A stretch of 64,000 nucleotides of DNA from SMYC01 sp965197495 (GTDB lineage: Bacteria > Acidobacteriota > Vicinamibacteria > Marinacidobacterales > SMYC01): the NCBI GenBank assembly GCA_965197495.1, contig OZ240210.1:2418001-2482000 (forward strand). Reading direction: 5' to 3'. Each line of letters opens with the position of its first letter. The stretch's first letter is position 1. Made by a program: the position numbers and the translations under genes. Below, one piece after another: positions 45,043 to 54,686 of the stretch. The notes below the pieces were generated by a model. That model made no database searches. It was not told the origin of the DNA and worked only from the letters and a program-made list of their open reading frames with translations.

Positions 45043-45534
45043 ATGCCATCCAATAGAGAACGACCGAGCTCTGGTATCAGCCGGCGCGACGCCCTGCGCT
45101 TCATCGGTTCTGCGACCGCCCTTCCTCTACTTCCTCCCGCGCTACCACCTCACCCTTCCGCCCCTGCAGCGAAAGACACGTCGTGGCAGCCGCGGTTTCT
45201 CGACCCCAAGGATGTCGAGACCGTCGTGAGTCTGTCCGAGTGTGTTCTCCCTCGGATCGATAGGCCGGGCGCGCGCGACCGAGCCGTACACGAGTACATC
45301 GATCTCGCCCTCAGTCGGGCGGAGCCGCGCGTGCAGAATGCGTTCAATGATGGACTCTCATGGCTAGAGTCGCATGTCTCCACGTCGCGGCAACGTAAGT
45401 TCACCGAGCTCGATCGCGACGATCAGCGGCGCTTGCTCGCGGAGATCTCGGATACGAGCCGCTCGAGGGATCCCCGAGGGTATGCGTTTTTGACCCAGGT
45501 CAAACAGTTGACGATAGAGGGCTCGTGGCAGTGA
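45043..45534 (+). pseudogene. Gluconate 2-dehydrogenase subunit 3 family, truncated
   Basis: Tat-exported small subunit that normally accompanies a flavin (GMC-type) sugar dehydrogenase. The twin-arginine signal is SGISRRDALRFIGSATALPL. Core: VETVVSLSECVLPRIDRPGA, FTELDRDDQRRLLAEISD, YAFLTQVKQLTIEGSWQ. Intact members continue after this point with ~40 more residues (YYTSxxG...), so the C-terminus is cut exactly where the next gene begins (GTGA overlap). No GMC subunit is nearby. Confidence 0.65.
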
Positions 45535-46760
45535 TTCGTCGACACGTTCTGTTGGGCGCCCTTGTGGTGGGATTGGCCGCGCCGCCGCCAAAGGCCGATG
45601 CTCGCGATTGGCCCCAATGGCGAGGGCCGAACCGCGACGGCGCCGCGGCATCCTTTCGCGAGCCTGCTTCGTGGCCGGAAGCGCTGAGCGAACTCTTCAA
45701 GGTGGAGGTCGGTTTCGGCTACGCCACCCCGATCTTGGTCGGCGACCGGATCTACATGTACACCCGTCAGGAAGAAAACGAAGTTCTGTTGGCACTCGAC
45801 GCCGATTCGGGAAACGTCCTTTGGTCCGCACCCTACCCTGCGCCCTTCGAAGTGATGTCGGCGGCGAGGCGCCACGGCCCCGGTCCCAAGTCGACGCCCG
45901 TATTCGCCGACGGCCGGCTGTTCACTTTGGGCATGACCGGTATGGTCACGGCCTTCGACGCCGAGACCGGCCGGCAGCTTTGGCAGAACCCCTCGCCTCG
46001 AGTCCACCCTCTCTACCATACGGCGACGTCTCCCATCGTCGATGGCGACATCATCATCGTGCATGTCGGCGGCCATGACGACGGAGCGCTCACCGCATTT
46101 GACGTTACTACCGGCGCGTCGCGATGGAGCTGGGACGGAGACGGGCCAGCCTATGGATCGCCCATGGTGTTCGAGCTCGCGGGCGCGCGGCAAGTCGTGA
46201 CTTTTACGCAAGAGAATTTCGTCGGCGTGGCTCGAGAGACGGGCAAGCTCTTGTGGCGGCGCCCCTACACGACGCCGAGCACGACGACTTCGCAAACACC
46301 GATTTTCTACGAGAACATGGTGATCGAAGCGGGCCGGAGCAATGGCATTACCGCCTTTTATGTAGTGCGGCGAGGCGAGGCGTTTCACACCGAGAACGTT
46401 TGGCACACCGACGAAGTCTCGTTGCACATGACCAACGGTGTCGTCGTCGAAGGCGTGTTGTACGGACTCTCCCACTTGAACAGCGGGCAGTATTTTGGGC
46501 TCGACCTCGATAGCGGCGAGGTTCTTTGGAAAAGCGACCCACGTCAAGCGGAGAACGCCGCCATCGTCCGAGCAGAGAACATGATTTTCTCGCTCGAGGA
46601 TGACGGCGAGCTCGTCATCCTGCGTGCGAGCCGCACGTCGTTCGAGGTCGTCGAACGCTATGAAGTCGCCACGAGCGCGACCTGGGCGCAGCCGACCATC
46701 TCCGGCAGCCGCATCTACGTCAAGGATGTTTCGACGCTGACTCTCTTGTCGGTGGAATGA
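45531..46760 (+). CDS. Exported PQQ-like beta-propeller protein
   Basis: 409 residues from the GTG at 45531, signal peptide MIRRHVLLGALVVGLAAPPP. Propeller repeats: DWPQWRGPNRDGAAA, LALDADSGNVLWSAPYP, TAFDAETGRQLWQNPSP, TAFDVTTGASRWSWDGDG, LDLDSGEVLWKSDPR. The WPQWRGPNRDG opening is very common in BamB-like proteins of Planctomycetes and Acidobacteria. No cysteine heme motif. Function unknown. Confidence 0.75.
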   Translation: MIRRHVLLGALVVGLAAPPPKADARDWPQWRGPNRDGAAASFREPASWPEALSELFKVEVGFGYATPILVGDRIYMYTRQEENEVLLALDADSGNVLWSAPYPAPFEVMSAARRHGPGPKSTPVFADGRLFTLGMTGMVTAFDAETGRQLWQNPSPRVHPLYHTATSPIVDGDIIIVHVGGHDDGALTAFDVTTGASRWSWDGDGPAYGSPMVFELAGARQVVTFTQENFVGVARETGKLLWRRPYTTPSTTTSQTPIFYENMVIEAGRSNGITAFYVVRRGEAFHTENVWHTDEVSLHMTNGVVVEGVLYGLSHLNSGQYFGLDLDSGEVLWKSDPRQAENAAIVRAENMIFSLEDDGELVILRASRTSFEVVERYEVATSATWAQPTISGSRIYVKDVSTLTLLSVE

Positions 46761-46804
46761 GGTGGCCCTCCTGCCACTCATGAAAAAAGGGAGCTCCACC
46801 GCGA

Positions 46805-47935
46805 ATGGCTGAGTCCAAGCTCGACCCTTTCCAGACCATCAATCCTCCGATCCATCGAGCGTCGACGGTTCTCTACGAGACCTACGAAACCTTTCTCGAA
46901 GCCGACCAAGCGCCCTATCACGGCAAGCTATACGGCACTTTCGGATCGCCGGTGCAGCTCGAGCTCGAGAAAGCTTTGGCCGAGCTCGAAGGCGCCTATG
47001 CCTGCCGCGTTTGCCACTCCGGATTCGATGCTATCGGCGTCGTGCTCATGGCCTTCACACAAAGCGGGGACCACATCCTCGTATGCGACAACATCTACGG
47101 ACCAACGCGTGCGTTCTGCGATCGCGTGCTCGCGAAGTATCGTGTCGATGTCGACTACGTACCGCCGACCATTGGCGCCGATATCGAGCGCTTCATCAAA
47201 CCGAACACGAAGCTCATCTATCTCGAATCCCCCGGCTCGAATACCTTCGAGCTTCAAGACGTTCCTGCCGTGGTCGAGGTCGTGCGTACAAGAGGCATCG
47301 TCACCGTTCTCGACAACACTTGGGCGACACCTATTTTCTTCAAGCCGTTCGAGCACGGCGTGGATATCTCCCTACATTCCGGAAGCAAATACATCGCCGG
47401 CCATTCGGATGCGCTCCTCGGTACGATCACGACGAACGGAGCGCATTTCGCGACACTCGAGGACTTCTACGAATCCACCGAGCGCTTTGCCTCTCCGGAA
47501 TCCTGCTACTCGGCTTTGAAAGGCCTCCGCACGTTATCCGTCCGGATGGCGCGTCACCAAGCGTCAGCGCTCGAAATCGCCAAGTGGCTCGAGGCGAACG
47601 CGGCGGTGGAGACCGTGATCTATCCGGCTCTCGAAACGCATCCGGAACACCATCTGTGGCGGCGCGACCTGACGGGGGCCTCGGGCGTGTTCGGGTTTAT
47701 CTTGAAGAAAGACCCGACGCGCGAAGAGCTCTCGTCGTTTCTCGATCCTATGAAAATTTTTGCTCTCGGCTTGAGCTGGGGCGGCTTTCAGAGTCTCATC
47801 AAAGCGGACCGCGTCGCCGATCGCGTCCTTCCATTCCGCTATCGCGATCGAACCATCATCCGGCTCAGCATCGGGCTCGAGGATCTCGACGAGATGAAGG
47901 CGGATCTGGGCGAAGCTATCGAGCGGCTCGTCTGA
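46805..47935 (+). CDS. Cystathionine beta-lyase-like PLP enzyme (Cys/Met metabolism)
   Basis: 376 residues; fold-type I PLP enzyme of the trans-sulfuration family. INPPIHRASTVLYETYETFL, YGTFGSPVQLELEKALAELE, VCHSGFDAI, IYLESPGSNTFELQDV, VLDNTWATPIFFKPFEHGVD, then the PLP-lysine motif SLHSGSKYIAGHSDALLG near residue 198, and GLSWGGFQSLI with the substrate-binding region near the end. The LSWGGFQSL motif is typical of cystathionine beta-lyase (MetC) rather than gamma-synthase. Complete with no damage. Confidence 0.87.
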   Translation: MAESKLDPFQTINPPIHRASTVLYETYETFLEADQAPYHGKLYGTFGSPVQLELEKALAELEGAYACRVCHSGFDAIGVVLMAFTQSGDHILVCDNIYGPTRAFCDRVLAKYRVDVDYVPPTIGADIERFIKPNTKLIYLESPGSNTFELQDVPAVVEVVRTRGIVTVLDNTWATPIFFKPFEHGVDISLHSGSKYIAGHSDALLGTITTNGAHFATLEDFYESTERFASPESCYSALKGLRTLSVRMARHQASALEIAKWLEANAAVETVIYPALETHPEHHLWRRDLTGASGVFGFILKKDPTREELSSFLDPMKIFALGLSWGGFQSLIKADRVADRVLPFRYRDRTIIRLSIGLEDLDEMKADLGEAIERLV

Positions 47936-47947
47936 GCTCGAACGCGC

Positions 47948-48798
47948 TCATTGAAGCTCGAGGTAGCTCACGGCGCGCCCCTGAAGAAAAGCGAGGATGT
48001 CCAGAAGCTCCTTCCAAGTATAGAGCTCGCCAAAATTCTTGGGCATGGGGGAGCCGGGCACCGGCTCCATCTTGGTGACGCTCTCTTTAGCGATCCGCCG
48101 CAGCACTGGTGGACGCGAAGGGTCGTCTCCGACTCTTCCTGAAGTATGCCCATGATGCGCTCACCGTCCGAGAGCTCGATCGCGAGGAAGGTGCGTGTGT
48201 GCGTGGTTTTTTCAGTGCCTTCCGCATCCGGGAACAAGATGTCGCGAAGTAGTGCGCGAGGCCCACGCTCCTTCGCCGTCGAAAGATCGGGTCCGACGGC
48301 ATCACCTCGACCCATGCGATGACATCCCGTGCATCCACGCTCGCCGGAAGCTTCGAAAAAAAGCGCGGCACCTCGTTCCGGATCTCCCACGAGGCTAGCC
48401 GGCAAGTCTTCGATATCGACTTCGATACCGACAGGGACCTGCCTTGCCTCCCGCGACGGCGCCGAAGCGCTCGCGCCCACCTCGGGGGCGATGGAGATCG
48501 ACATCACGTAAGCCACGATCGCGTCGACTTCGTTCTCGGTGAGCCGCTCGAAAAAGCCCGGCATGGACGTGTCGGGAATGCCGTCAACGACGATGACTCG
48601 AATGGCGCCGGCATCCCACGTCCGGCCTCGAAGCGCGGGAGCGCGTCCCTCGCCGCCGTCGCTGCCGTGACAGTAAGGAATGGAGCAGTATTGGGGAAAC
48701 AAAGCGCGCCCTTCGGAGGCCAGCCCGCGATTCTGAGCGGCGGCGAAGCCCGCCCAGGTGTTCGCGAGAACGACGCAAACGATGAACCTCACATTCAC
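47948..48798 (-). pseudogene. Di-heme-type cytochrome c partner of the PQQ dehydrogenase, frameshift near C-terminus
   Basis: Signal peptide MNVRFIVCVVLANTWAGFAA. The first heme site is FPQYCSIPYCHGSDGG, a CX4CH spacing rather than the usual CX2CH; the second is RGCTGCHRMGRGDAVGPDLS. Methionine ligand candidates are MPGFFERLTENEVDAIV. After ETTLRV (about 48115) the frame changes: the other frame reads VLRRIAKESVTKMEPVPGSP, NFGELYTWKELLDILAFLQG and ends at 47948. ATG at 48798 overlaps the dehydrogenase stop by 4 bases, so the two form an electron-transfer pair. Confidence 0.7.
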
Positions 48799-50475
48799 TC
48801 CGCGTCATCGACGGTAAAAGCGAAGAGTGTTGCGCCCGCGGTGAATCCCGCGGCCTCCGGCCAGAGCGCCGGATACCAGTTGCTGACGAGCGACCCCCAT
48901 CCCGACGGCGTGGCGACGTATTGCTTGCCGGCAACAGCATAAGCGATGGGTGAGCCTCGATGTCCGGCGCCGGTATTGAAGCGAAAGAGCTCGTCTCCGG
49001 TCTCGGCGTCGAGCGCGTAGAACTTGCCTTCGGGGTCTCCGTAGAACACTAGGTTTCCGCCGGTCGATAGGATCGATGCGAGCAACGGATATTTCGATGA
49101 ACGCACCCACTTCCGCTCACCCGTGATGGGATCGTGCGCCACGAGACGTGAAGAGATCTCTTGTCCAGGAGGCGGTACAACCCGTCCAAACTCGCCGCCG
49201 CGAAACCCCTTGCCCATCTGCGGATCCTGCTTGCGCGCTATCACCATCGAGCACCACTCGATGGCTACGTTATAGAGCAATCCGGTGTTTGGATGATACG
49301 AAGCTTGATTCCAGCTGCGCGCCCCCGCGGCGTTCGGGCAGATGAGCGTCTCCGTATCCAAGACCGGCTCGCGCCGGTTCTGAGGGACCCCTTTCTCGTC
49401 GAGACCCGTCGTCCAGTTGATCGAATCCGAGAAGGCCCATGCCGTCAGGAACTCACCATTCGTGCGATCGACGACATACATGTAGCCGCCTTTTGTTGGG
49501 ATGCATGAGGAGCTTGCGCTCGCGGCCATCGAGAACGGTATCCATGAGGATGGCTTCATAGGAGCTGTCGTAATCCCAGAGGTCGTGAGGGATCTCTTGA
49601 AAATGCCAAACCACTTCCCCAGTATCCGGATCGATCGCGACGATGCAGTCCGTGTAGAGATTCTCACCTTTGCGGGCTTCGCCATAGAGATCCGCCGCGG
49701 GGTTGCCAATGCCCCAGTACAAGAGATCGAGCTCGGGGTCGTAGGAGCCCGTCATCCACGCGGCGCCGCCGCCGTACTTCCAGCTGTCACCCGCCCAGGT
49801 CTCGTTCCCCGGCTCCCCCGGTCCGGGAATCGTGTTGAAGCGCCAGCGGAGCTTACCGGTCTTCGCGTCGAAGGCCACGATGTGGCCGCGATGGGCGGAG
49901 TCGCCTCCCGTCGAGCCCACGATGACCATGTCCTTGACGACGATGGGCGCTCCGGTGATATTGCATCCGAAGTAGGCGGCGTCCTCCACGTTGACTTTCC
50001 ACGCCTCCTCGCCCGTCTTCGCATCGAGCGCGACGACGTAGTTGTCGGCCGTTCCGAAATAAACGTTCCCGTGCCCGAGAGCCACACCCCGGTTTTGGTT
50101 TCCATAAATGACACGTTGTCCTTCCGGAATCTGGTGGAAATAGTGCCAGCTTTTTTCACCGGTCGCCCCATCGAGCGCGAAGACGCGGTTCTTCGGCCCG
50201 ATGACGTAGACAACGCCGTCTGCGACGAGCGGCGTCGCTTGAAAGCCCATGTCGACCGCTCCGAGCTGAAAGGCCCAGGCGACTTTCATGCGCTTCACGT
50301 TGGATCGATCGATCTGATCGAGAGGGCTGTACCGCCAAGAGTTATACGTGCCGCCATAAGTCAGCCAGTTCTCGGGCTGAGTTTCCGCCCGGTCGAGACT
50401 CTGAGCGAGGATCGTGGTGCCGCAAAGGACGCCGAAGACAACAAAGGACACCGTGGTCACGAGCTTTGCGCGCAT
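48795..50475 (-). pseudogene. PQQ-dependent alcohol dehydrogenase (quinoprotein), one-base frameshift
   Basis: Periplasmic quinoprotein of ~560 residues with signal peptide (VSFVVFGVLCGTTILAQ). Propeller motifs: NWLTYGGTYNSWRYSPLDQI, LDAKTGEEAWKVNVED, AAWMTGSYDPELDLLYWGIG, DPDTGEVVWHFQEIPHDLWD, and in the second frame GGYMYVVDRTNGEFLTAW, YDPITGERKWVRSSKYPLLA-like and RFNTGAGHRGSPIAYAVAGK. The frame breaks at 49491-49494: AACAAAAGG should be AACAAAGG, giving HPNKGGYMYVV. It is a homopolymer indel, so possibly a sequencing error. A complete gene otherwise, followed by its cytochrome c. Confidence 0.82.
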
Positions 50476-50662
50476 AGATCCCTCCGACGAAATCGAGACA
50501 GAGCGAAGGGAGCCTATGCGCGAATCGGAAGGATTACAAATGCTGAGCGGAGGTCAGGATAAGCTATACTCTGGCGCCGTGCATCCTATTACTCTAATTG
50601 GCGGTAGTATTTCGGGAGAATGACGCTCGATGAAGGCGCGCGCCTGAAGAAAAGCGAGGCGA

Positions 50663-51452
50663 TCAAGCTCCTTTCTTCGCGCGGAAGTTGATCCCGACCG
50701 TACCAAAGTTTTTTGCGCTCGACTGCTGGGGTGCGTCGGCGAAGACCTCGGCGCGCCAAGTGATCTCGAATCCTTCGAATCCCGTCGCGGCGACCGCCGC
50801 CTCGAGCTCTGCTTCCAGCAGAGCGCCGGCGATTCACCCGGTCCAGAGATCGATTCTCTCCTTGGCTTTCTCGTTGACCGGTTTGTTGACGAGAATATCG
50901 GCGAGCTGCAACCGGCCGCGGGGCTTGAGGACCCGCGCCATTTCTCTCAGCGCGGCGAGCTTGTCGGGCATGAGATTGAAGACCCCGTTCGAGATGACGA
51001 CGTCGGCCCAGCCATCAGGCACGGGCAGCTCCTCTCCGTAGTCCTTGCGAAACTCCACGTTATCGAGGCCGGATTCGTTTCTCGCGTCCGTCGCTTTCTC
51101 GAGCATGGGCTCGGTCATGTCGATGCCCACCACGCGACCGTCCGGACCGACCATGCGCGCGGCAATGAGGCTGTCGATGCCGGCGCCGCTTCCTACATCC
51201 ACGACGTGCTCGCCCCGGTTTTAGCGCACCCAGGCTGAAAGGATTGCCGGTCCCGGCAAACGATTCGATGGCCCTCTCAGGCACGCCGTCGAGAAGGCTC
51301 TTGTCATAGCCGAGGATTCCTGCGAGACGTCTGCCGGTGTGGAAGTGGAAGCCTTGATCTGGGTCCTGCGCCACGGTTTTGTACTCATCGCGGATCGCGT
51401 CCCGCAACGATTCGCGGTCCACGGCCGGTGCTTTGGGAAGCGTGACTGCCAT
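50663..51452 (-). CDS. ArsM-like SAM methyltransferase, predicted selenoprotein (in-frame UGA = Sec)
   Basis: Class I methyltransferase of ~262 residues. N-terminus GFHFHTGRRLAGILGYDKSL, SFAGTGNPFSLGALKPG; SAM motif I VVDVGSGAGIDSLIAARMVG; then VVGIDMTEPMLEKA, ISNGVFNLMPDKLAALREMA, ADILVNKPVNEKAKERIDLW. At 50834-50836 a TGA interrupts the frame as WTG-TGA-IAGALLEAELEAAV; coding continues 56 more residues (NFGTVGINFRAKKGA) to TGA 50663-50665. ArsM-type enzymes have a conserved Cys at this point, so UGA as selenocysteine fits. The restored protein has no Cys. Separately, one extra base in GGGG at 51213-51216 shifts the frame before EHVVDVG; that is probably a sequencing error. Confidence 0.8.
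50806..50836 (-). promoter_or_regulatory. Candidate bacterial SECIS element
   Basis: On the minus strand, UGA (50836-50834) is followed by nine bases. Then comes a perfect 7-bp stem, GCTCTGC (50824-50818) with GCAGAGC (50812-50806), closed by a UGGAA loop (50817-50813). The loop lies 16-20 bases after the UGA and has G in its first two positions, which fits the known rules for bacterial SECIS hairpins bound by SelB. Confidence 0.65.
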
Positions 51453-51478
51453 TTTCGGTTTCTCCTTCGTATCTTAAT

Positions 51479-53299
51479 CTAGCAGGAGACGCACTTATTA
51501 TTGTTGATAGCGCCGAGGCTCGTCAGAAGCGCGATCACTTCCGGGAAAGGCTGGATGCGCTGCACCGGCCCGTTGGCCATGTCGGCGGTGGTATGACCTT
51601 CGCGGTTCACCGCGGTCACGTCGGCGCCTTTCGAGACAAGATATTCGATCAGCGCGACATCTCCTCGCGCGGCGGCGTTGTGAAGCGCCGTATTCCCCTC
51701 ATGGTCCCGCGCGTTGACGTTCGCGCCGCACGCTTCGACGAGAAACCTAACGCCGGCCAAAAACCCGGCCGGATGGTTGCGATGCTCGTTTGCGGCGAAT
51801 CCCTCCCCGTAACCGGCACCTGAAGCCGCGTGGATGGGCGCAACGGCTGGCCCGCCTTCGGGGACGGGCGGGAGAGCCGAGATATCCTTGATCTCCCTGG
51901 CTTGCTCGTCAGCCACGCGCGGCCGCTCGGGTGGCTTCTTGGTCCGGATGGAAGGATCGGCGCCGTGGTCCTTCAAAAGACGCATGGCCGCGACGTCGCT
52001 CGCATAGGCCGCACGCCAAAACGGTGTCGCCCCCGTCTCGTCGAGCCCCGATTGATCGAAGTTGTAGGCGCTGAACCATATTTTCTTCTTCAAGCGCACG
52101 TTCGGATCGGCGCCGCCTTCTAGAAGAGCTTTCATCAGCTCCAAATGCGTCAACGACTGCTGGAACTGCGCGGTGGGCTGGGGGTAGCTCGTGTGCGGTG
52201 CGTACCAAACATTGATGGCGGCGTAGAGCGGTGTGACACCCGCCGGTTCGTTTGCGAGGCTCGGATCCGCTCCTCGATCGAGCAAGAGCTTTGCGAGATC
52301 GTAGCGCCCGTTCATCGTAGCGATGAGGATGGCACTCGTCTTGGTGCCTTCGCTCAACTGGTTGATATCGGCGCCAGCGTCAAGGAGCGCTTCGGCGGCC
52401 TCGACGTGGCCCTCACGTGCGGCGAATAGCAACGCCGTCAAGCCGCCCTGGATTCCGACGAGCTCGCCATAGCTTCTCCGTCGCCGGCGAGGCGGCGCGC
52501 TCGCGGCCTTCTTGCCCTTGCCGCGTTTCATCCATCCGAACATCTTCGAAAAAAAGCTGCGACCGCCCTTCTTCTTGACCTTCGGCGCCTTCGGCTCGGC
52601 ACCCGCCGCGGCTTTCTCGCGTGCCTCGCGCTGCTTCTGAAGCTTGGCGCGGAGCGCCGCTCGGGCTTCCTTGTCGAGCGCTGGGACGTCGAGAAGGCTC
52701 GTCGCCGCCGCGACCGCCGCGCCCCGCTCGACGAGCACGTCGACGACACCGGCGCGTCCATAGGCCGCCGCGAACATCAGGGCCGTCTGGCTGCGCTTCG
52801 ACTCCGTAGCGTTCACATCGGCGCCTTCGTCCAAGAGAAGCGTCACCGCCTCGACGCTTCCAGAGGCGGCGGCCAGCATGAGAGGCGTCGCGCCTGTGGT
52901 GGTCGAGGCGTTCATGTCGGCTCGAGCTTCGAGGAGCATCTCGATCATCGCGGGACGACCGCTCTTGGCGGCGAGGAACAAAGGCGTGTAAGCGCCGAGT
53001 CTCGTGGTCGCCTTCACGTTGGCGCCGGCGTAAAGGAGCATCTCGGCCATCTCGACGTCAGATTTCACGGCCGCCCAATGAAGCGCGGTCATGCCATCTC
53101 CCTGGGCCGCGTTGACGTCGCCGCCCTGGCGTAGCAAGGAGCGCACGGACGCGCGCTCGCCCTGCATAGCGGCGTCGGCCACGGGAGATTCACTCGTCGT
53201 GAGATCGATGGGCGCGGCCGCGATGAGCAAAGCACAAAGCGCCGTGAAGGCGCTCAATCGAAGAAGAGCTCGCAACGTCTTTCCGTTGAACATCATCAT
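51479..53299 (-). CDS. Exported ankyrin-repeat protein
   Basis: 606 residues with signal-like MFNGKTLRALLRLSAFTALCALLI. About ten ankyrin repeats in two blocks. The first block (residues ~40-200) includes NAAQGDGMTALHWAAVKSDV, TRLGAYTPLFLAAKSGRPAM and TTTGATPLMLAAASGSVEAV. A basic low-complexity linker (residues ~220-270, KVKKKGGRSFFSKMFGWMKR, APPRRRRRS) comes next. The second block includes GLTALLFAAREGHVEAAEAL, ETGATPFWRAAYASDV and HEGNTALHNAAARGDVALIE. It lies 3 bases downstream of the DUF1552/DUF1592 pair, same strand, probably one operon. Ankyrin proteins of this type accompany these exported DUF pairs; partner unknown. Confidence 0.82.
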   Translation of the reverse strand: MMMFNGKTLRALLRLSAFTALCALLIAAAPIDLTTSESPVADAAMQGERASVRSLLRQGGDVNAAQGDGMTALHWAAVKSDVEMAEMLLYAGANVKATTRLGAYTPLFLAAKSGRPAMIEMLLEARADMNASTTTGATPLMLAAASGSVEAVTLLLDEGADVNATESKRSQTALMFAAAYGRAGVVDVLVERGAAVAAATSLLDVPALDKEARAALRAKLQKQREAREKAAAGAEPKAPKVKKKGGRSFFSKMFGWMKRGKGKKAASAPPRRRRRSYGELVGIQGGLTALLFAAREGHVEAAEALLDAGADINQLSEGTKTSAILIATMNGRYDLAKLLLDRGADPSLANEPAGVTPLYAAINVWYAPHTSYPQPTAQFQQSLTHLELMKALLEGGADPNVRLKKKIWFSAYNFDQSGLDETGATPFWRAAYASDVAAMRLLKDHGADPSIRTKKPPERPRVADEQAREIKDISALPPVPEGGPAVAPIHAASGAGYGEGFAANEHRNHPAGFLAGVRFLVEACGANVNARDHEGNTALHNAAARGDVALIEYLVSKGADVTAVNREGHTTADMANGPVQRIQPFPEVIALLTSLGAINNNKCVSC

Positions 53300-53302
53300 T
53301 AG

Positions 53303-54682
53303 TTAGAGCGTCGTGGCGGACGTCAAATCGAGCGACCCCGTGCTGTCGCCGAAGCTCTCCAAATCGAGTCCGAGCTTTTGCAGCATGGGCAACATCAGAT
53401 TGGCCATGGGCGTTCCGTCGGCCGCCTTGATGTGCAGATTGCCGGTGAGCTGCCCATTCGCGTGGCCCGCCAAAAAGATCGGGCACCGTTTGTGGTTGTG
53501 CAAGTTCGGATCGCCCATCGAGGAGCCGTAGAGAACCATCGTCTTCTCGAGCATGTTGCTCTCACCTTCCTGGATGCTGATGAGCTTGTCGAGAAAGTAG
53601 GGGATGAGACTGACGTGGTAGCGGTTGAGCTTGGCGAAGTCGAGCACGTTTTTCTCGCGCCCCCGGTGATGGGAAGCATTGTGGAATCCCGTCATCACGC
53701 CGCTTTCGGGAAACACGCGCCCAGAGACATCCCGGCTCAGCTTGAACGAGAACACGCGGGTCATGTCCGCCATGAAGGCGAGCGCTTGCAAATCGAACAT
53801 GAGCTTCACGTGCTCTTCGAAGGAGTCGGGAACGCCCACGGGGGCTTCGGGGAGCTCCCGCGCTTCGCCGCTCGCGTTGCGCTCTTCGATCTTCTGGATC
53901 CGGCGTTCGATCTCGCGCACGTTGTCGAGATAGTTCCCGAGCCGCGCTCGGTCGGCCGCGCCGAGGCGTCTTTCGAGCCGCGCGACTTCGTCGGGCAGCC
54001 AATCGAGAATGCTCTGATTGGCCTCGCGCCGCGCGGCGCGTTCTTCTTCGGTCCCACCGGAGCCGAAGAGTTGATCGAACGCCAGCCGAGGGTCGCGGAT
54101 CATGGGAAGCGGCTCACTCGGTGACGCCCAGCTGATGGTATCGGCATAGACGCAAGCGTAGCCGTAGGAGCACCCGCCCGATTGATCGATGTTCTCGATA
54201 CAAAGCTGCATCGACGGGATGGGTGTGTCCTGGCCGAAGCGCTGCGCGTAGAGCTGATCGAGAGACGTCCCGGCAACAACGTCGGAGCCTTCGGTCTGCT
54301 TCGGATGTAGTTGGGTCAGGAACACCGCGCTGGTGCGGAAGTGATCCCCGCCGATTTCCGGCGGCGAGAAGGCTTCGGCCATGCGGGAATCCGTGTTGCT
54401 GACGATGGTCAAGTATTTCCTGTAAGGCTCGAGAGGGCTCAAGCTGCTCGGCGTGAGGTCGAAATCGCTGCCTTCAGCCGCGGGCGACCACAGGTTCTTC
54501 TCGATCCCGATGGCGTTGCTACCAGCGGCCCCATGCACCATCTCGATACAGACGAGCCGCGTGTGATCCGTTCCTGACGCGGCCCGCGCGGGCACCATGG
54601 CTTCGAGGAAAGGGAGGGCGACCGTCGCGCCCACACCGCGAAGCACGGCGCGACGGGACAAGTGTTTGTTCGTGACGTACAT
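53303..54682 (-). CDS. DUF1552 Tat-exported protein
   Basis: 459 residues from the ATG at 54682. Twin-arginine signal HLSRRAVLRGVGATVALPFL. Family motifs: RLVCIEMVHGAAGSNAIG, GGDHFRTSAVFLTQLHPKQT, DVVAGTSLDQLYAQRF, TRVFSFKLSRDVSGRVFPES, TGFHNASHHRGREKNVLDFA, YGSSMGDPNLHNHKRCPIFL. The last part resembles sulfatase-like metal-binding proteins. It is paired with the DUF1592 gene immediately upstream (4-base gap), as is usual in Planctomycetes, Verrucomicrobia and Acidobacteria. Biochemical role not established. Confidence 0.88.
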   Translation of the reverse strand: MYVTNKHLSRRAVLRGVGATVALPFLEAMVPARAASGTDHTRLVCIEMVHGAAGSNAIGIEKNLWSPAAEGSDFDLTPSSLSPLEPYRKYLTIVSNTDSRMAEAFSPPEIGGDHFRTSAVFLTQLHPKQTEGSDVVAGTSLDQLYAQRFGQDTPIPSMQLCIENIDQSGGCSYGYACVYADTISWASPSEPLPMIRDPRLAFDQLFGSGGTEEERAARREANQSILDWLPDEVARLERRLGAADRARLGNYLDNVREIERRIQKIEERNASGEARELPEAPVGVPDSFEEHVKLMFDLQALAFMADMTRVFSFKLSRDVSGRVFPESGVMTGFHNASHHRGREKNVLDFAKLNRYHVSLIPYFLDKLISIQEGESNMLEKTMVLYGSSMGDPNLHNHKRCPIFLAGHANGQLTGNLHIKAADGTPMANLMLPMLQKLGLDLESFGDSTGSLDLTSATTL

Positions 54683-54686
54683 CGGA

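Noticed and set aside
50637..50670. Duplicated cytochrome c tail (similar to 47976-48010)
   Set aside because: The shared CCTGAAGAAAAGCGAGG string is short, and one copy falls in the end of the methyltransferase gene; not enough to call a duplication.
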